Assembly: GCF_000711195.1 (NCBI RefSeq)
Contig: NZ_JOMR01000001.1
Coordinates: 1,860,001 to 1,924,000, forward strand
Direction: 5' to 3'
DNA length: 64,000 nucleotides
DNA from: Thiomicrospira pelophila DSM 1534
GTDB taxonomy: Bacteria > Pseudomonadota > Gammaproteobacteria > Thiomicrospirales > Thiomicrospiraceae
In this document: positions 28,324-37,545 of the stretch, piece after piece
How the letters are laid out: each line of letters opens with the position of its first letter
Numbering within the stretch: position 1 is the stretch's first letter
Program-made: the position numbers and the translations under genes
The notes under the pieces: generated by a model
Told to the model about the DNA's origin: nothing
The model's database searches: none
The model's input: the letters and a program-made list of their open reading frames with translations, nothing else

Positions 28324-29613
28324 ATGAAACAATCTGAATCCGATTTTTTAAACTGTCTGCGCCAATCTTCGGGCTATATACAACTGCATCGCGGTAAGAC
28401 TTGCGTTATTTATCTGCCAGGTGAGTTAATTGTCCAATCCACTAACCTACAGCAATTTGCGGAAGATATTGGCCACCTGCATGCGCTTGGTTTAAAGATT
28501 GTGCTAGTAATGGGAGCCTCCCCACAAATTAACCAGGCCTTGGGTTTGGCAAAAATCAACTGGCAAAATCATCAACAATTCCGCATTACATCCGTTGACA
28601 TGTTGCTCACATTACAACAAACGATCGGTCAAGTGCGAAGCCAACTCGAGGCGGCTTTTAGTCGTCAACAAACCGTCGCTAATCAGCCTTTGAGCTTATG
28701 CTCTGGCAACTGGGTTATTGCCCAGCCCAAAGGCGTAATCAACGGCGTAGATTTTCAACACACTGGCCAAACTCGCAAAATCAATAAGCAAGCAATTCGT
28801 GCCATCTTAGATTCAGAACAAATTGCACTGCTAACGCCATTGGCTTATTCACTTACCGGCGAGGTATTTAACTTAAATACCCTAGAACAAGCCTGCAGTG
28901 TTGCCAATAAGTTAGAAGCCGATAAGCTACTCATCTATACCAACCCTCAACAAATGGAATCACTACCTCGCCAGCTTAGCTTAACGGAACTCAAAAACTG
29001 GTCGACTAACAATGATGAACAATACCAATTAATTGACCAGCTCATTAACCACGCTACCAAAGTGAAACGTATTCACCTAATGAACGAGTCCGACCCTGGC
29101 AGCTTATTGATCGAACTATTTAGCCGGGATGGCATTGGTACCCTAGTTTTTACCGATCGCTATCACCAAATAAGACCCGCCAGCATCGAAGATGTAAGTG
29201 GCATTATTGACCTAATTAGCCCTTTAGAATCTCAAGGTAAACTAGTTAAACGATCACGAGAGTTACTTGAACTCGAAATTCAAAACTTTAGCGTCATTGA
29301 GCGCGACGGTTTAGTTATTGGCTGTGGTGCACTTTATCCGTTCGAAGACCAATCTGCTGAGCTAGCTTGTTTAGCAATTGATCCTAGCTATCAAGGACAA
29401 GAGCTTGGTGAGGAGTTGCTTAAATATCTAGAAAAAAGTGCACAAAAAGCTGATATCACCCAACTTTTTTTATTAACTACTCACACACAACATTGGTTTA
29501 TTGAACACGGTTTTAAACCCGGTTCACTCGAAAACCTTCCTCAAAGTCGTCAATCGCTTTATAACTATCAAAGGCAGTCAAAAGTGCTGATTAAAGAACT
29601 CAAACATGCTTGA
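28324..29613 (+). CDS. argA: N-acetylglutamate synthase (ArgA type)
   Basis: A 429-residue fusion of an amino-acid kinase-like domain (LVMGASPQINQALGL, residues ~60-75) and a C-terminal GNAT domain (CLAIDPSYQGQELGEELLKYLE). The overall length and domain order match E. coli ArgA (443). It makes N-acetylglutamate, the first step of arginine synthesis. argJ, present at 37.5 kb, can also make it, so ArgA may mainly prime the cycle. It is divergent from ilvD and overlaps rnt by 8 nt. A CCAGGCCTTG near-match lies at 28533. Confidence 0.93.
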   Translation: MKQSESDFLNCLRQSSGYIQLHRGKTCVIYLPGELIVQSTNLQQFAEDIGHLHALGLKIVLVMGASPQINQALGLAKINWQNHQQFRITSVDMLLTLQQTIGQVRSQLEAAFSRQQTVANQPLSLCSGNWVIAQPKGVINGVDFQHTGQTRKINKQAIRAILDSEQIALLTPLAYSLTGEVFNLNTLEQACSVANKLEADKLLIYTNPQQMESLPRQLSLTELKNWSTNNDEQYQLIDQLINHATKVKRIHLMNESDPGSLLIELFSRDGIGTLVFTDRYHQIRPASIEDVSGIIDLISPLESQGKLVKRSRELLELEIQNFSVIERDGLVIGCGALYPFEDQSAELACLAIDPSYQGQELGEELLKYLEKSAQKADITQLFLLTTHTQHWFIEHGFKPGSLENLPQSRQSLYNYQRQSKVLIKELKHA

Positions 29614-30259
29614 AAATCAATCCGAACAACCCGTTACACACATAAAAGATCGTTTTCGTGGTTTTTTACCCATCGTAGTAGATGTTGAAACAGCCGGCTT
29701 TGAAGCCGATCAACATGCCCTATTAGAAGTCGCCATTATGACCCTCAAAATGGATGAAGAAGGTCAACTTGTTCCAGATGAGTTGCATCAACAAAACATC
29801 CTACCTTTTGAAGGCTCAAAACTGGATCAAAGCGCACTAAAGTTTATTGGCATTGATGACCCTTATCACCCCTTTAGACAAGCCAAATCTGAGCGCGTGG
29901 CATTGGAGCAGTTGTTCGCGCCAATTCGTACCAAAATCAAACAGACTGGATGCACTCGAGCCATTTTAGTTGGCCATAATGCGATGTTCGATTTAAATTT
30001 CATTAAACATGCGTCTGATCGGGCAAAAGTTAAATCCCCTTTTCACCAATTTAGCACCTTCGATACCGTCTCTTTATCAGGTCTAGTCTATGGCGAAACT
30101 GTACTAAGCAAGGCCGTGCAAGCGGCCGGTTTTGACTGGGATAATAAGCTTGCTCATAGCGCCGCGTACGACACTGAAAAAACAGCTCAACTATTTTGCA
30201 AAATAGTGAATCAATGGCCTCTTATTAAACCCCAAATCAATGAGACTGAAGGGCGATAA
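29606..30259 (+). CDS. rnt: Ribonuclease T
   Basis: A 217-residue DEDDh exonuclease that trims the 3' ends of tRNA and other stable RNAs. The motifs are VVDVETAGF (Asp, Glu), GHNAMFDLNFI (Asp) and HSAAYDTEKTA (His, Asp). The DRFRGFLPIVVDVETAGF start is characteristic of RNase T. Its start overlaps argA by 8 nt. In other gammaproteobacteria it also often lies next to grxD, as here, but convergent. Confidence 0.95.
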   Translation: MLENQSEQPVTHIKDRFRGFLPIVVDVETAGFEADQHALLEVAIMTLKMDEEGQLVPDELHQQNILPFEGSKLDQSALKFIGIDDPYHPFRQAKSERVALEQLFAPIRTKIKQTGCTRAILVGHNAMFDLNFIKHASDRAKVKSPFHQFSTFDTVSLSGLVYGETVLSKAVQAAGFDWDNKLAHSAAYDTEKTAQLFCKIVNQWPLIKPQINETEGR

Positions 30260-30260
30260 T

Positions 30261-30296
30261 TTTTTACCGAGCATTAACTACAATGCTTGGTAAAAA
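30261..30296. terminator. Bidirectional terminator between rnt and grxD
   Basis: A 15-bp stem (TTTTTACCGAGCATT with AATGCTTGGTAAAAA, one G-T pair) around a 6-nt loop, between convergent genes, with T/A runs at the base. Confidence 0.85.
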
Positions 30297-30302
30297 CACC
30301 AT

Positions 30303-30650
30303 TTAAGCTTGAACTTTAGCGTTCGCCTCAGCCATCATCTTTTTAAGCTCACCTGACCCGGCCAACTCAAGTGTAATATCACACCCCCCCTGCAATTCAC
30401 CATCAATATACAATTGTGGGAAAGTTGGCCAGTCTTGATATTTTGGTAAAAATTCATAAATAGCTTGATCGGCTAATACGTTTACAAATGCAAATTTCTC
30501 ACCCGTTTCGACTAAAGCCGCAGCGGTGCGGCTAGAAAAACCACATGAAGGCATTTGTGGTGTGCCTTTCATATACAAAACAACTGGATTATTTTTAACT
30601 TGCTCATCAATTTTGGCTAAAACTTCTTGTTCGATTGCTTGTGTATCCAT
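30303..30650 (-). CDS. grxD: Monothiol glutaredoxin Grx4
   Basis: A 115-residue monothiol glutaredoxin. The active site is CGFS within KGTPQMPSCGFSSRTAAAL. The glutathione-binding region is WPTFPQLYIDGELQGGCDI. The family binds a shared [2Fe-2S] cluster and helps Fe-S trafficking. This fits a genome that relies on suf plus IscA. Length matches E. coli GrxD (115). Confidence 0.96.
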   Translation of the reverse strand: MDTQAIEQEVLAKIDEQVKNNPVVLYMKGTPQMPSCGFSSRTAAALVETGEKFAFVNVLADQAIYEFLPKYQDWPTFPQLYIDGELQGGCDITLELAGSGELKKMMAEANAKVQA

Positions 30651-30713
30651 TAAAAACTCCTAATTCCTAGTAAATTGGTTGGTTATTATAACCTGTTTTA
30701 AACTGTTTTGGGG

Positions 30714-32504
30714 CTAGTTATAAGGATCAACATTACGTTGTAACCAAAGTTCCAGCAATGCACAGTGCCATAACTTGCTCCCTTTAATCGCCGTAAAGCT
30801 CTCTGGCGCCTCTGGGTTATCCAGTAGGTTTTGTACATATTCAGGATTAAATAGTCGACGTTCTTGAGCGCGTGGGCTGGTTAAAATGCCCTTCATAAAC
30901 TCATAAAATTCGCCTCGTACATATTTAAGAGCGGGCATAGGAAAGTAACCTTTTGGTCGATCAATGACTTCATCGGGAACCAGTCCTCTTGAAATACGTT
31001 TCAGTAAGGTTTTGCCACCATCCTCTAACTTTAATTCCGGTGGGGCACTCATCACGGCTTCAACCAGTTGATGATCTAAAAACGGTACGCGCGCTTCTAA
31101 CCCCCAAGCCATCGTCATATTATCGACGCGTTTTACAGGATCATCAACAATTAAGGTGGTCGAATCTAGGCGTAATACCTGATCTAAAAACGTATCGGCA
31201 CCCGGTTCAGTTAAACGATCTTCAATATAGTGCGATGTGACATCCTGTATATGAAAACGCGCGTCCACCGCTTCAAGCCATTCCGCATGTGAACGGTCAA
31301 AATAAAGCGGGGCGAAACGTTCTAATTCACTTCCTTCAGCTTGAACCATTTGTGGATACCAAAAATAACCACCAAACACTTCATCCGCTCCCTGGCCTGA
31401 CATAACGACTTTAACGTCTTTTGAAACCTGCTCGGATAACAAATAAAATGCCACTGCATCTTGCCCTACCATCGGCTCTGACATGGCATCAATCGCTTCC
31501 GGCAAGCGCGGTAAGACCTCCGCATTCGGCACCACATATTTATGATGTTTGGTTTGATAGCGCTTAACCACCAGGTCTGAATATTCAAATTCTGAACCTT
31601 TCTCTTCTGGCGCATCTTCAAACCCAATCGAAAAGGTATGCAAATCTTGTGTGCCCGCTTCGGCCAGTAAAGCAACAATTAAGCTTGAATCCAAACCGCC
31701 CGACAATAACACGCCGACCGGCACATCCGCCGCATCCAAACGTTTCATTACCGCTTGCTGTAATAAATCATGCGTTTGCGATAACCAGGCCTGGTGGTCT
31801 TTCTGCTGGGCTGCATCTACAGGGCGCTGAGCGTTTAATGACCAATAACGTTTTTTAAACATTTGGCCGTCTGGGTTCACCACCAACCAATAACCCGGTT
31901 CGAGTTTTTTAATGCCTTTGAGAATGGTGTGAGGCGCAGGAATAACTGCATGCAAGGTGAGCTGAAAATGCAACCCAATAGGATCTATATCAGTATCGAC
32001 GCCACCTGCCGCTAATAAAGCCTGTGTGTTGGAGGCAAAACGCACACCGCCATCCATGACTGAGTAGTACAAGGGTTTAATTCCAAATCGATCACGAGCG
32101 ATCAACAACTGTTCATGATGTTCATCCCAAATCGCAAATGCAAACATTCCCTCAAACCGGCTTGTGCATTCCATACCCCATTGACGGTAGGCTTTTAAAA
32201 TAACTTCGGTATCCGAATGGGTTTGAAACTCCTGACCCAGCGAGATCAATTCGTCCCTCAGCGCTTTATAGTTATAAATACAACCATTAAAAACCAAACT
32301 CAACTCATGGTCACGCATCGGTTGATGCCCACCTGAGCTCAAATCAATAATGGATAAGCGCCTATGACCAAAACCCACTTGGTTTTGAGTCCAAAGCCCA
32401 CCACTATCAGGGCCGCGTTTTTCCAGTTTAGACATCATTGTCTTCAGGGTTTGCTCTTTAGCTGGCCCACCCTGCCATAAAAACTCTCCACATATTCCGC
32501 ACAT
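30714..32504 (-). CDS. Asparagine synthase-type amidotransferase, probably N-acetylglutaminylglutamine amidotransferase
   Basis: 596 residues. The class II glutaminase domain starts at Cys2 (MCGICGEF). The synthetase domain has the ATP loop VLLSGGLDSSLIVALL and GQGADEVFGGY. The C-terminal signatures KGYFPMPALKYVRG and IKGSKLWHCALLELWLQ resemble enzymes that make the osmolyte N-acetylglutaminylglutamine amide rather than ordinary AsnB. The partner ATP-grasp synthetase is often adjacent but is not here. Palindrome copy 9 gives K-D-H-Q-A-W-L-S, at a loop before the ATP domain. An asparagine synthetase role cannot be excluded. Confidence 0.7.
   Translation of the reverse strand: MCGICGEFLWQGGPAKEQTLKTMMSKLEKRGPDSGGLWTQNQVGFGHRRLSIIDLSSGGHQPMRDHELSLVFNGCIYNYKALRDELISLGQEFQTHSDTEVILKAYRQWGMECTSRFEGMFAFAIWDEHHEQLLIARDRFGIKPLYYSVMDGGVRFASNTQALLAAGGVDTDIDPIGLHFQLTLHAVIPAPHTILKGIKKLEPGYWLVVNPDGQMFKKRYWSLNAQRPVDAAQQKDHQAWLSQTHDLLQQAVMKRLDAADVPVGVLLSGGLDSSLIVALLAEAGTQDLHTFSIGFEDAPEEKGSEFEYSDLVVKRYQTKHHKYVVPNAEVLPRLPEAIDAMSEPMVGQDAVAFYLLSEQVSKDVKVVMSGQGADEVFGGYFWYPQMVQAEGSELERFAPLYFDRSHAEWLEAVDARFHIQDVTSHYIEDRLTEPGADTFLDQVLRLDSTTLIVDDPVKRVDNMTMAWGLEARVPFLDHQLVEAVMSAPPELKLEDGGKTLLKRISRGLVPDEVIDRPKGYFPMPALKYVRGEFYEFMKGILTSPRAQERRLFNPEYVQNLLDNPEAPESFTAIKGSKLWHCALLELWLQRNVDPYN
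31785..31794. repeat. CCAGGCCTGG palindrome, copy 9
   Basis: Perfect ACCAGGCCTGGT in the amidotransferase gene, read D-H-Q-A-W-L on the minus strand. Confidence 0.95.
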
Positions 32505-32559
32505 GAACTTCTCTTAAAGATTTAAAATAGGGTTTTAATTGTACCGATTCGTGAAAATA

Positions 32560-32847
32560 ATGCCATTAATCCATGCTTCGCACATTCTGGTTTCAAGCTT
32601 AAAAAAAGCCAAACGTTTAAAAGCTCGACTTGATGAGCAGGACTTAAGTTTTGAACAAGCAGTTGAGCGCTATTCAGACTGTCCATCCAAATCTCACATG
32701 GGAGATCTTGGTTGGTTTGCCTCTGGGACCTTGCCTGTAAAGTTTGAGCAAGCCGTATGGAAAGCCCCCATACAAAAGTTAAGCCACCCCTGCGAAACCG
32801 AATTCGGCTGGCACTTGTTTTGGGTTCATGAAAAAAACCAACCCTGA
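32560..32847 (+). CDS. Parvulin-type peptidyl-prolyl isomerase (PpiC-like)
   Basis: 95 residues from ATG 32560 (MPLIHASHILVSS); a TTG upstream would add seven. This is a single rotamase domain with no signal peptide: HASHILV, YSDCPSKSHMGDLGWFASGTLPVKFEQAVW and TEFGWHLFWV. Length matches E. coli PpiC (93). It would catalyse cis-trans proline isomerisation in the cytoplasm. It is divergent from the amidotransferase gene. The start lacks a clear Shine-Dalgarno. Confidence 0.88.
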   Translation: MPLIHASHILVSSLKKAKRLKARLDEQDLSFEQAVERYSDCPSKSHMGDLGWFASGTLPVKFEQAVWKAPIQKLSHPCETEFGWHLFWVHEKNQP

Positions 32848-32902
32848 GTTTAACCCGTCATTTCGTATTTATGCTAACATCACTTAACCTATTAAAAAGT
32901 TA

Positions 32903-33778
32903 ATGACTATGCATAAATATCTCGTGTTCACGTTAAGTATCCTGTTACTTTTCGCTCTCCCGCTAAAAGCCGAACAGGTTACGTTGCAAGCATCTGAATC
33001 TCATGTACAAGGACAAGCTCGCTATCTGGATAACGGTCGAGAGCAACCCGCTATTTTAATCCTGCATGGTTTCTCTGCCACCCATAACTACCCAACGGTG
33101 CAAGCATTACAAGACTATTTTACTCTCAGTGGTTTCACCACACTTGCACCAACCTTATCTCTGCAGATTCCACTTCGAAGCCAGCCAGTTCAATGCAACA
33201 GTTTGCATACACATACTCTGCAGCAGGACATCATTGAAGTGAAAGCTTGGATTAATTGGCTAGAGCAGCAAGGCCACAATCAAATTATCTTAATCGGTCA
33301 CTCCAGCGGTAGCCAAACTTTATTGGAAGCGATGATTCCGCAAACACCTGAATCAATCAAAGCGTTGATATTAACCAGCTTGTTTTATTTAAATGGTGAA
33401 GAGCTTGGCAATCTCGAATCTGAAATCCAAATCGCTCAGAACTTATTAGCTCAAGGCAACAATGCACCCCGTAAATTCAATTTTTTATTCTGTCAAAATG
33501 ACTATTTTGCTACACCAGAAAGCTACTTATCCTACTTAACCATTACCCGAGCCCGCGTGCTCGAAACCATCAATCTGTTAAGCGTTCCAAGTTACAGCTT
33601 AATGGGATCCGCTGACTCTCGTTATAGTCAAGTTGGCGAGAAGTGGTTAAGCGAACTTGATGCTAGTCAGACCGAATTGAGCATCATAGAAGGAGCCAAT
33701 CACTTTTTTACTGGCGAACATGAAGGCCTGCTTCATGATCAAGTTGAATCGATCATTAATAAGTTAATTAACAAATGA
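32903..33778 (+). CDS. Exported alpha/beta hydrolase
   Basis: A 291-residue protein with a Sec signal peptide (YLVFTLSILLLFALPLKA). The hydrolase fold shows LILHGFSATHNYPTV (oxyanion region), the nucleophile elbow GHSSGS and a late His in EGANHFF. The substrate is unknown; the fold covers esterases, lipases and peptidases. The stop overlaps the start of the GGDEF/EAL gene (ATGA), suggesting an operon with a c-di-GMP enzyme. ATG 32909 is an alternative start. Confidence 0.75.
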   Translation: MTMHKYLVFTLSILLLFALPLKAEQVTLQASESHVQGQARYLDNGREQPAILILHGFSATHNYPTVQALQDYFTLSGFTTLAPTLSLQIPLRSQPVQCNSLHTHTLQQDIIEVKAWINWLEQQGHNQIILIGHSSGSQTLLEAMIPQTPESIKALILTSLFYLNGEELGNLESEIQIAQNLLAQGNNAPRKFNFLFCQNDYFATPESYLSYLTITRARVLETINLLSVPSYSLMGSADSRYSQVGEKWLSELDASQTELSIIEGANHFFTGEHEGLLHDQVESIINKLINK

Positions 33779-36006
33779 AACAAACGCTTTCTGCTAAACA
33801 TGTCTTAATCGGCTTTATGACTATCGCCTTAAGCTTGCTACTTACCGCCAACTTTGGGCTGTATTTTCAGGGAAAAAACATCCAAAACAGCGTGCATGAA
33901 TCGGCACAAGTTGAAGCCCAAAAAGAGCTTTTTTCAGCGATTGATCATAATTTTCAATCAATTGATCAGCAACTAAAAAAACTAGCCGAATGGGATGAGA
34001 TACATCAACAACTCAATCAACCTAGTTACTATTATTATTGGCGCGATCAACGCCTTAAAGAAAGTGAGTATTTCCAACCCTATTATATTGAGCTCGATCT
34101 TTATCAAGCAGATAAGGTCAAACTATCTCACCTAGTCAAAGATCATGCGCAATCGACCGAAGTGCTTCCCAAACAACTAAACAGTCAAGCACGCTATTTT
34201 CTGATCCAGCCGCCTAATCAAGATTATTTAATTGTCTCGCGCGCAGTACACTCAAGGCAAGATCCAAGTCAAGTGATTGGTTACGTCGCTATCGCCATCG
34301 ATTTTTTTAAGCTACTTCAACAAGATAATCAGTTTTATTATCTCGACTTTCCCTATCTGCACTTTAATCGCAGCGGTTTTATTGGCATGCACCAACTTAA
34401 AGATGCACTTGAATATCGAGCCATCTCAAACCCGGTCAGTGATAATCTTTGGGGCTTAATTGAAGAATTTGTTATTAAATTTGCTTTAATCATCTTTCTA
34501 ACTACACTCTTAGTATTCGGCTTTATCAAACTGATATTTTTAGGCCCATTACAAAAGCTCAGTCGGTTTGTACAAAATCTGCGCCACTATACACAAACCA
34601 ACTCGTCACAAGAAAAGCCAGAGTTTGTGTTAGCAGAATATCAAAACCTACAAAACCAATTAAGTGATTATCACCATGCACTCTTGAAAGCTCAAGCTCA
34701 ACTTAGCCACCAGAATCAACAACTATGGCAAATTTCACGCACGGATCCATTAACTGAAGTATTCAATCGACGTGCATTTGATGATGCCTGGCAAGCTTTA
34801 TTAAAACAATACACTTCACAGCCTATCCCTATTGCCTATTTATTATTTGATTGCGATCATTTTAAAGCGCTTAATGACACCTATGGCCATCAAGTGGGCG
34901 ATGAACTTATTAAAATTTCAGCCCAAACTTTGCAACGCAGCTTTCCAGCCGGTCAACACATTTATCGCATTGGTGGCGATGAATTTGCTTCGATTGTAGT
35001 TGATAAAAACATCGAAGAAGTCGAGCAAATTGCGCAAAAGGCCTTGTCAGACTTGATCTCGTATCCATTTATACAGCTCGACATTAAAGAGAAAGTTAGT
35101 TTTAGTGTTGGAGTGGGTTATGCAAATGCTAAACAAGCCATTGAAAATATAGAAGTTTTGCCTAGACAGGCCGACATAGCCATGTATAAAGCGAAACACT
35201 CACCGCATAATAAAGTTCACTTTTACCAACATGAGCATGACACAATCAACCAGTCTCTAGTGTCGAACAAGCGACTCAACCAAGTCCTTAATGCCGCCTA
35301 TTCTGGACAAAATATCTGTCTACACTATCAGCCTATATTAAACATTGAAACTCATGCCATATACTATGAAGCCTTGGTTCGTCTCGAATTTGATGACGAA
35401 ACGGTTTTTCCTTCCGATATTTTTACCATCATTGCTCACCATCGCTTAGAAGTAGAACTTGATCAAAAAATATTGAATCACCTATTATCCCAACTCCAAA
35501 ACAAAAGTCTGCCGGCTAATATTGGTTTATCTGTAAATATCTCTGCAAAAACTTTGCTACAACCTTTTGTTATCGACCTATTTGAACCCTTTTTACCTTA
35601 TTTAAAACTGCATAAAATTGTGATTGAAGTCACCGAGAGTGTTTTGATTGAACATATACAAGATGTCAGTTTTGTATTAAACAAACTTCGCCGCCAAGGC
35701 TTTTTAATCGCGTTAGACGACTTTGGCAGCGGCTACTCGTCCATTCGTTATCTTGCGAATATGCCGGTTGATATCGTTAAGTTTGACATGACACTCACAC
35801 ACGCTTTAAGTGCTGATTTGAAAACTCAACGACTGATTCAAGCTACTGCTCACATGATACGAGAAGCCGGTTACGAACTGGTCATGGAAGGGGTCGAAAC
35901 ACAGCAACAACTAGAACAAGCGACGCTAGCAGGGGCGACTAATATTCAAGGTTACTTTATCGGACGCCCCCACTATAAACCAATTGCACCAGGTCAGGTG
36001 GCATGA
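33775..36006 (+). CDS. Membrane-bound GGDEF/EAL c-di-GMP enzyme
   Basis: 743 residues. A transmembrane helix lies near residues 10-31, then a periplasmic sensor region of about 200 residues, a second helix near 233-258, a coiled linker, a GGDEF domain and an EAL domain. GGDEF is intact (IYRIGGDEFAS, near residue 400), but no RxxD inhibitory site is seen just before it. The EAL domain has YEALVRLE (~530), NISAKTL, EVTES, DDFGSGYSS, VKFDM and EGVET, so phosphodiesterase activity is likely. Both activities may be present. It overlaps the hydrolase and coaE genes by 4 nt each. Confidence 0.9.
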   Translation: MKQTLSAKHVLIGFMTIALSLLLTANFGLYFQGKNIQNSVHESAQVEAQKELFSAIDHNFQSIDQQLKKLAEWDEIHQQLNQPSYYYYWRDQRLKESEYFQPYYIELDLYQADKVKLSHLVKDHAQSTEVLPKQLNSQARYFLIQPPNQDYLIVSRAVHSRQDPSQVIGYVAIAIDFFKLLQQDNQFYYLDFPYLHFNRSGFIGMHQLKDALEYRAISNPVSDNLWGLIEEFVIKFALIIFLTTLLVFGFIKLIFLGPLQKLSRFVQNLRHYTQTNSSQEKPEFVLAEYQNLQNQLSDYHHALLKAQAQLSHQNQQLWQISRTDPLTEVFNRRAFDDAWQALLKQYTSQPIPIAYLLFDCDHFKALNDTYGHQVGDELIKISAQTLQRSFPAGQHIYRIGGDEFASIVVDKNIEEVEQIAQKALSDLISYPFIQLDIKEKVSFSVGVGYANAKQAIENIEVLPRQADIAMYKAKHSPHNKVHFYQHEHDTINQSLVSNKRLNQVLNAAYSGQNICLHYQPILNIETHAIYYEALVRLEFDDETVFPSDIFTIIAHHRLEVELDQKILNHLLSQLQNKSLPANIGLSVNISAKTLLQPFVIDLFEPFLPYLKLHKIVIEVTESVLIEHIQDVSFVLNKLRRQGFLIALDDFGSGYSSIRYLANMPVDIVKFDMTLTHALSADLKTQRLIQATAHMIREAGYELVMEGVETQQQLEQATLAGATNIQGYFIGRPHYKPIAPGQVA

Positions 36007-36602
36007 AGACACAAGTGATTGGTGTGACAGGCGGAATTGGTTCGGGCAAAAGCGTGCTATGTGATTATTTTGCGCAGCTTGGTTATCCAGTGATTGATAC
36101 CGATCATGTCGCTAAAGTTCTCGTACAACCTAAACAACCAGGCCTGGTGGCTTTAATCAAGCAACTGGGCTCAGATTATTTGCAAACCAATGGCGAACTT
36201 AATCGTACTAAATTGCGAGACACTTTTTTTCGTGATCCAGAGGTAAAGCATCAAGTAGAGGCCATTCTGCACCCGTTAGTTCGCAAAACTGTACGAGATC
36301 AAATTAATCAGCTACGTGGCCAGCATACCTTTATTTTTGTAGCGATTCCGGTCATTCATCAACTCAATCAACCTGAATATCAATTGGACCGCGTGTTATT
36401 AGTAGAGGCAGAAGAAGATCAGCAATTAGAACGTGTCCAGCATCGAGATCAACGCAGTCCACAACAAATTAAAGCCATTATGCAACAGCAAGCCTCGCCA
36501 CAAGAACGGCGAGCTCTGGCAGATGATGTGATAGAAAATAATGCAGACCTAGTGGATTTACATAAACAGGCAGACGCTTGGCTCAAAGCCAACCTTAAAT
36601 AG
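36003..36602 (+). CDS. coaE: Dephospho-CoA kinase
   Basis: A 199-residue P-loop kinase for the last step of coenzyme A synthesis. The Walker A is GVTGGIGSGKS, followed by DTDHVAKVLV and LRDTFFRDPEVKHQVEAILHP. It often follows pilD in gammaproteobacteria; here it follows a c-di-GMP enzyme by a 4-nt overlap. Palindrome copy 10 encodes Q-P-G-L-V-A, at a site where relatives also have P-G-x, so the motif sits on natural sequence. The stop overlaps the convergent nudix gene by 8 nt. Confidence 0.95.
   Translation: MKTQVIGVTGGIGSGKSVLCDYFAQLGYPVIDTDHVAKVLVQPKQPGLVALIKQLGSDYLQTNGELNRTKLRDTFFRDPEVKHQVEAILHPLVRKTVRDQINQLRGQHTFIFVAIPVIHQLNQPEYQLDRVLLVEAEEDQQLERVQHRDQRSPQQIKAIMQQQASPQERRALADDVIENNADLVDLHKQADAWLKANLK
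36138..36147. repeat. CCAGGCCTGG palindrome, copy 10
   Basis: Perfect ACCAGGCCTGGT in coaE, read Q-P-G-L-V-A on the plus strand. Confidence 0.95.
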
Positions 36603-37545
36603 GCTGAGGCCAATAACCTGAAATAGCAGCAATACCTTGAGCACCATGGTTTTTAGATATTACACGGTCACGATCATTCAAACCACCCAATGCAAACACC
36701 GGTACCGGAATCGACTCGGCCAACAATGAAAATTTTTCCCAACCTAATCCAGGTTCTCCTGGGTGGGATGTAGTTTCCTTAACAGGCGATATCAAAATAA
36801 AATCTGCATCGAGCTCTAACGCTTTGGCGATTTCAGCAGGATTGTGGGTTGAAACGCCGAGCCACTTATGTGCGGGAACCGGGCGTTCAGTTAACGACAT
36901 AATCGCTGTTGAAGCTAACTGCAATCCATCCGCTTCAGGCAAAGCATCCAACCAATCCGGCTTTGCATTCAATATTAACTTAGCACCGTGACCATGACAC
37001 AAAGGCAAGGCTAATTTTGCCAACTTAATAAACTCATCTTTTTCGAGTGTTTTAGCTCGCAGTTGCACCAGTTTAATCCCATCAGCCAAAGCTGATTTTA
37101 AACGGTTTAAAGCATCATCCATATCATGAAAATTGCCAGATATCATATAACGATCGGGCAATTGAAGTGCGTTTACAATGCCTTTATTCGCAACCAACAT
37201 CGCACGGGTTTGAAGTTCATTAATAGGACACCATTCAAATTGATGACCTTCATGTGCATGTAGCTCACCTGCAAAGTCCTGCGTGATAAATACATGCAAT
37301 TGCACCTGTAGATTGCCATGATCCCAAGGGTACGAAATCAATGGCTTCCAGCCCTGGGTCGTTAAGCCAGTTTCTTCAACAAACTCACGTTTTAAGGCTT
37401 CAATCGACGTTTCTCCAGCTTCAATTTTACCACCTGGAAACTCCCACTCACCCGCATGAGATTGACGAGCTAAACGCTGCCCAATCAAAACCTGATGGTC
37501 TTTAATTAAACAGCCAACCGATACCTGTATAATCTTAGCTTTCAT
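36595..37545 (-). CDS. Nudix hydrolase fused to a thiamine-phosphate-synthase-like domain
   Basis: 316 residues. The N-terminal Nudix domain has a full Nudix box (GGKIEAGETSIEALKREFVEETGL in outline), MutT-like, which removes oxidised nucleotides such as 8-oxo-dGTP. The C-terminal half (from about residue 130) is a TIM-barrel ThiE/TenI-like domain (LVQLRAKTLEKDEF, FILISPVKETTSHPGEPGLGW, FALGGLNDRDR). This fusion is a known gammaproteobacterial architecture. Whether the ThiE part is active is unknown. The argJ stop overlaps its start by 1 nt. Confidence 0.9.
   Translation of the reverse strand: MKAKIIQVSVGCLIKDHQVLIGQRLARQSHAGEWEFPGGKIEAGETSIEALKREFVEETGLTTQGWKPLISYPWDHGNLQVQLHVFITQDFAGELHAHEGHQFEWCPINELQTRAMLVANKGIVNALQLPDRYMISGNFHDMDDALNRLKSALADGIKLVQLRAKTLEKDEFIKLAKLALPLCHGHGAKLILNAKPDWLDALPEADGLQLASTAIMSLTERPVPAHKWLGVSTHNPAEIAKALELDADFILISPVKETTSHPGEPGLGWEKFSLLAESIPVPVFALGGLNDRDRVISKNHGAQGIAAISGYWPQPI

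Noticed and set aside
33720-33735. AAGGCCTGCTTC and other AGGCCT sites (10321, 50341, 54107, 62953)
   Set aside because: They share only the 6-bp AGGCCT, without the flanking CC/GG, so they fall within background.
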